Shown in pieces: positions 60,350-64,000 of a stretch of 64,000 nucleotides of DNA. How positions within the stretch are numbered: the stretch's first letter is position 1; each line of letters starts with the position of its first letter. A model generated the notes under the pieces. The model was not told where the DNA came from and made no database searches. It saw only the letters and a list, made by a program, of their open reading frames with translations. This DNA is from Hyperoodon ampullatus. Lineage: Eukaryota; Chordata; Mammalia; Artiodactyla; Ziphiidae. The position numbers and the translations under genes are program-made. The DNA lies in the NCBI GenBank assembly GCA_949752795.1, contig CATKHW010000375.1, positions 62,001 to 126,000 of the forward strand, given 5' to 3'.

Positions 60350-62086
60350 CTTGGCCAAAAAGGGCGCATGCGTTTTCTCCTGAATATATTCAGGAGAAAA
60401 TGAATACACACTTTTTGGCCAATTGCATCATTGTCGAAGTTGTGCCCCTCTTCCTGTGCTTTAAAGGTGATTCCAACGTACATCTTGAAATCTGTTTCCT
60501 GCTATTCTGACTCGCATTCAAGTCCACCTCGTTGCCTTCCCTCAACAGATTTTTGGACGATAGTTGTCCTTTATTACTCGGCCAATTTGTGAATTGCTGT
60601 GCCCCAGAGCTCCATTTTTCAACTCGTTTTTGGTGAGCTGACCGCAAGTCCAAATTTTGGTTCAGGACCTATACTGGTTCCCGGTGGGTGGCTGAGACTT
60701 TGGTTAATTCTTCTTCCTGCCGGGAAATTAGAGTGATATGTGCCCGTCCAAATGCCTAACAGCTACTCTCTCATTGGTTCTCCCTCTTCCCTTTCATCCT
60801 CTGCCAAATTGGCAACCTGTGTGAACCAGGAGGTTAAAGGGGCTGTCTCTCCAAGTTGGGAGGTTGATAGTAAAGCAGATGAAAAGTCAAACTGGAGCAC
60901 CAGGAGAGGGACTATTCGTTGAGTTTTAGAAACCTTTCGTATTCACAGTGTGTCCGCTCTCTAGGTTTCCCGTACATGTTATAGCTGTAGTAATATTCCC
61001 TTCAACCTGGAGAGTTGGGGCCCATGGAATGGGTGCCAGGCATTTGTGATTTAAAGGGTCTGCATTTGCTCACCCAATCTCACCAAACCTCTCAGTCCCA
61101 AGTGTCCTTCCTTATGCCACATCCAGCTGTCGTTGTAGATAGGGTCATTCCAGGTTTCAACAGGGACCCTGAAGGAATTGTACAGAATTTCCCAGTTTTT
61201 CTGTTTGTTTTTGAAAATCCTTTTTATAGTGGGTTTGAGCTGATTCTCACTGCCATGTTTATGCCAGTCTAGACACACTTGATTCCCTTACGGAGACATA
61301 TCAATACATAGGTTTTAAGATTCTTACTAGTCTGATATATTCCTCTGCGGGAAATATGGGGTTTTGAGTCCATTTCACTGAGGAAGGTGTAGGTCTTGTG
61401 TATTCCATAGTAGTTTTTTGGAACGGTACTTGTGCTTATATCAAACTCTGGTTTTATGCATCACCCCACCTCTCCTTCCCCCTTAAGCAGGCATAAGAGT
61501 GTTTTCTAAATGTGAGACTCTGTTCTCTTTCCTAACTCAGTTCATGTGTAGCCATGTTTATAGGATCTTCATAAGTGATATCTTATGATAAGTTTCTTTT
61601 TCTGTGTGACTTATTTCACTTAGAATCATCGTACCTGAATCCACCCATTTTGCTGCTACTGGTCTTATGACATTGATTTCATGGCTGAGGGATATTCCAT
61701 CGTACGTAAGTACCACAATTTTTTGAACCATTTTTGTATTTCCTGGGATACTTAAGGTGTATCAATGTTGAGGTCCTTGTAAGCAGTGCAGCCCTAAATT
61801 TTGGTGTGGCTCTGTCTTATTGATTTTCAGTTTTCCCAAGGTATATTCCCTAGACTGGAAGTGCCCTTGGCTCTGTAGCTCTGTTGTTTACTTGTTTTAG
61901 GGAACACAATGCACTCCTCCAGAGAGGCAGTTGGCAATTTACATCCCGCCCATCAGCATAACAAGGCTCCCTGTTCTCCAGGGCCTGTCTTGCCTTTCTG
62001 GTTTTTACACATTTTGTGGATGTCCCTTTTTACCGGTGGGAAGTGATACTTCTTTGTAGTGCAGATTTGCATTGTCCGCTTGCTTG
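60350..62086 (+). repeat. Monomer 35 (1,737 bp)
   Basis: Most decayed palindrome, 60350-60423, with about six mismatches (GGGCGCATG; AAAATGAATACACAC). L1 part 61196-62074. The GCATTTGTGATTTAAAG variant is shared with monomer 36. Confidence 0.95.
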
Positions 62087-63825
62087 CTTGGCCAAAAAGG
62101 GCGTATGCGTTTTCTCCTGAGTATATTCAGGAGAAAACGCATACGCCCTTTTTGGCCAAGTGCATCATTGTCGAAGTTGTGCCCCTCTTCCTGTGCTTTA
62201 AAGGCGATTCCAACGTACCTCTTGAAATCTGTTTCCTGCTATTCTGCCTCGCTTTCAAGTCCACCTCGTTGCCTTCCCTCAACAGATTTTTGGACGATAG
62301 TTGTCCTTTATTACTCGGCCAATTTGTGAATTGCTGTGCCCCTGAGCTCCATTTTTCAACTCGTTTTTGGTGAGCTGACCGCAAGTCCAAAATTTTGGTT
62401 CAGGACCTATACTGGTTCCCGGTGGGTGGCTGAGACTTTGGTTAATTCTTCTTCCTGCCGGGAAATTAGAGTGATATGTGCCCGTCCAAAAGCCTAACAG
62501 CTACTCTCTCATTAGTTCTCCCTCTTCCCTTTCATCCTCTGCCAAATTGGCAACCTGTGTGAACCAGGAGGTTAAAGGGGCTGTCTCTCCACGTTGGGAG
62601 ATTGATAGTAAAGGAGATGAAAAGTCAAACCGGAGCACCAGGAGAGGGACTATTCGTTGAGTTTTAGAAACCTTTCGTATTCACAGTGTGTCCGTTCTCT
62701 AGGTTTCCCGCACATGTTATAGCTGTAGTAATATTCCGTTCAACCTTGAGAGTTGGGGCCCATCGAATGGATGCCAGGCATTTGTGATTTAAAGGGTCTG
62801 CATTTGCTCACCCAATCTCACCAAACCTCTCAGTCCCAAGTGTCCTTCCTTATGCCACATTCGGCTGTCGTTGTAGATAGGGTCATTCCAGGTTTCAACA
62901 GGGAACCTGAAGGAATTGTAAAGAATTTCCCAGTTTTTCTGTTTTGTTTTTGAAATTCCTTTTTATAGTGGGTTTGAGCTGATTCTCACTGCCATGTTTA
63001 TGCCAGTCTAGACACACTTGATTCCCTTACGGTGACATATCAATACATAGGTTTTAAGATTCTTACTAGTCTGATATATTCCTCTGCAGGAAATATGGGG
63101 TTTTGAGTCCCTTTCACTGAGGAAGGTGTAGGTCTTGTGTATTCCTTAGTAGGTTTTTGGAACGGTACTTGTGCTTATATCAAACTCTGGTTTTATGCAT
63201 CACCCCACCTCTCCTTCCCCCTTAAGCAGGCATAAGAGTGTTTTCTAAATGTGAGACTCTGTTCTCTTTCCTAACTCATTTCAAGTGTAGCCATGTTTAT
63301 AGGATCTTCATAAGTGATATCTTATGATAAGTTTCTTTTTCTGTGTGAATTATTTCACTTAGAATCATCGTACCTGAATCCACCCATTTTGCTGCTACTG
63401 GTCTTATGACATTGATTTCATGGCTGAGGGATATTCCATCGTACGTAAGTACCACAATTTTTTGAACCATTTTTATATTTCCTGGGATACTTAAGGTGTA
63501 TCAAAGTTGAGGTCCTTGTAAGCAGTGCAGCCCTAAATTTTGGTGTGGCTCTGTCTTATTGATTTTCAGTTTTCCCAAGGTATATTCCCTAGACTGGAAG
63601 TGCCCTTGCCTCTGTAGCTCTGTTGTTTACTTGTTTTAGGGAACACAATGCACTCCTCCAGAGAGGCAGTTGGCAATTTACATCCCGCCCATCAGCATAA
63701 CAAGGCTCCCAGTTCTCCAGGGCCTGTCTTGCCTTTCTGGTTTTTACACATTTTGTGGATGTCCCTTTTGACCGGTGGGAAGTGATACTTCTTTGTAGTG
63801 CAGATTTGCATTGCCCGCTTGCTTG
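62087..63825 (+). repeat. Monomer 36 (1,739 bp)
   Basis: Palindrome 62087-62160 with one change beside the centre (GAGTATATTC). L1 part 62934-63813. Confidence 0.95.
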
Positions 63826-64000
63826 CTTGGCCAAAAAGGGCGTATGCGTTTTCTCCTGAATATATTCAGGAGAAAATGAATACACACTTTTTGGCCAATT
63901 GCATCATTGTCGAAGTTGTGCCCCTCTTCCTGTGCTTTAAAGGCGATTCCAACGTACATCTTGAAATCTGTTTCCTGCTATTCTGACTCGCATTCAAGTC
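63826..64000 (+). repeat. Monomer 37 (right-truncated)
   Basis: Palindrome 63826-63899 with the decayed right arm of monomer 35 but an intact left arm; it continues to the window end like monomer 35 (GACTCGCATTC), at an offset of 3,476 bp. Confidence 0.95.

Larger units (their letters stand above)
1..64000 (+). repeat. Tandem satellite array, ~1,738-bp monomer, about 36.8 copies
   Basis: The whole window is one head-to-tail array. Phasing on the palindrome gives 36 full units, with a mean spacing near 1,739 bp and most units within 1,735-1,740 bp; two units are longer because of a 25-bp internal duplication. Each unit comprises a 74-bp palindrome, about 770 bp of unrecognised sequence, about 880 bp of antisense L1 3' end and a 12-bp GCTT linker. 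Units differ by scattered substitutions and 1-3 bp indels, while some blocks of units are almost identical. No unit is inverted and nothing is inserted between units. Such arrays are typical of constitutive heterochromatin. Best guess is the common cetacean satellite (length class and L1 content, recalled, not checked); another mammalian L1-derived satellite is possible. Confidence 0.98.

Noticed and set aside
1..64000. CRISPR-like array (regular palindromic repeats)
   Set aside because: The spacing is about 1.74 kb and the intervening sequences are repeats of each other, not unique spacers; the L1 content is mammalian.

Overview
The window holds no cellular protein-coding or RNA gene. From end to end it is one uninterrupted, head-to-tail satellite array with a period of about 1,738 bp: 36 complete monomers, a partial monomer at the left edge (1-1215) and one at the right edge (63826-64000). 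Monomers were phased on an almost invariant 74-bp palindrome, found 37 times at spacings of 1,735-1,740 bp, with two exceptions of 1,761 and 1,762 bp. All copies have the same orientation and no foreign sequence interrupts them. The many short open frames on both strands recur at the same phase of every monomer and are by-products of the repetition.

Each monomer has the same four parts. (1) A 74-bp palindrome without spacer. (2) About 770 bp of sequence I do not recognise, whose first 220 bp are rich in CpG. (3) About 880 bp that read, on the minus strand, as the decayed 3' end of a mammalian LINE-1 (L1): the C-terminal part of ORF2, a short 3' UTR and a degenerate poly(A) tail, seen on the plus strand as a T-rich tract. 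(4) A 12-bp linker of GCTT repeats leading into the next palindrome. The L1 content makes the host a mammal. The L1 3' end looks like the cetartiodactyl type. A long satellite monomer carrying an L1 3' end fits the common cetacean satellite, which I recall as roughly 1.6-1.76 kb, with the longer form in baleen whales and relatives, and I also recall published work describing L1 as a basic unit of cetacean heterochromatin satellites. A whale is therefore the best guess, unverified.

On a larger scale the array is a patchwork of recent duplications of whole monomers. A two-monomer tandem duplication lies at 8.35-15.4 kb and another at 31.1-38.1 kb. A 3.8-kb block at 16.96-20.74 kb recurs four monomers downstream. 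A 6.7-kb block at 17.65-24.32 kb recurs 13 monomers downstream (40.26-46.93 kb) with only two differences noticed. A 5.2-kb block at 27.7-32.9 kb recurs 11 monomers downstream (46.85-52.07 kb). The last two offsets differ by exactly two monomers, so 40.3-52.1 kb is a copy of 17.6-32.9 kb lacking two units, or the reverse. Several exchange junctions can be placed within tens of bases, and most lie in the first 0.5 kb after the palindrome.

The points most worth following are the palindrome itself, one copy in which both arms carry the same derived base pair (23810-23883, apparent arm-to-arm correction), the capture of an L1 3' end as half of the monomer, and the near-identical long-range duplications, which may be real homogenisation or assembly effects.
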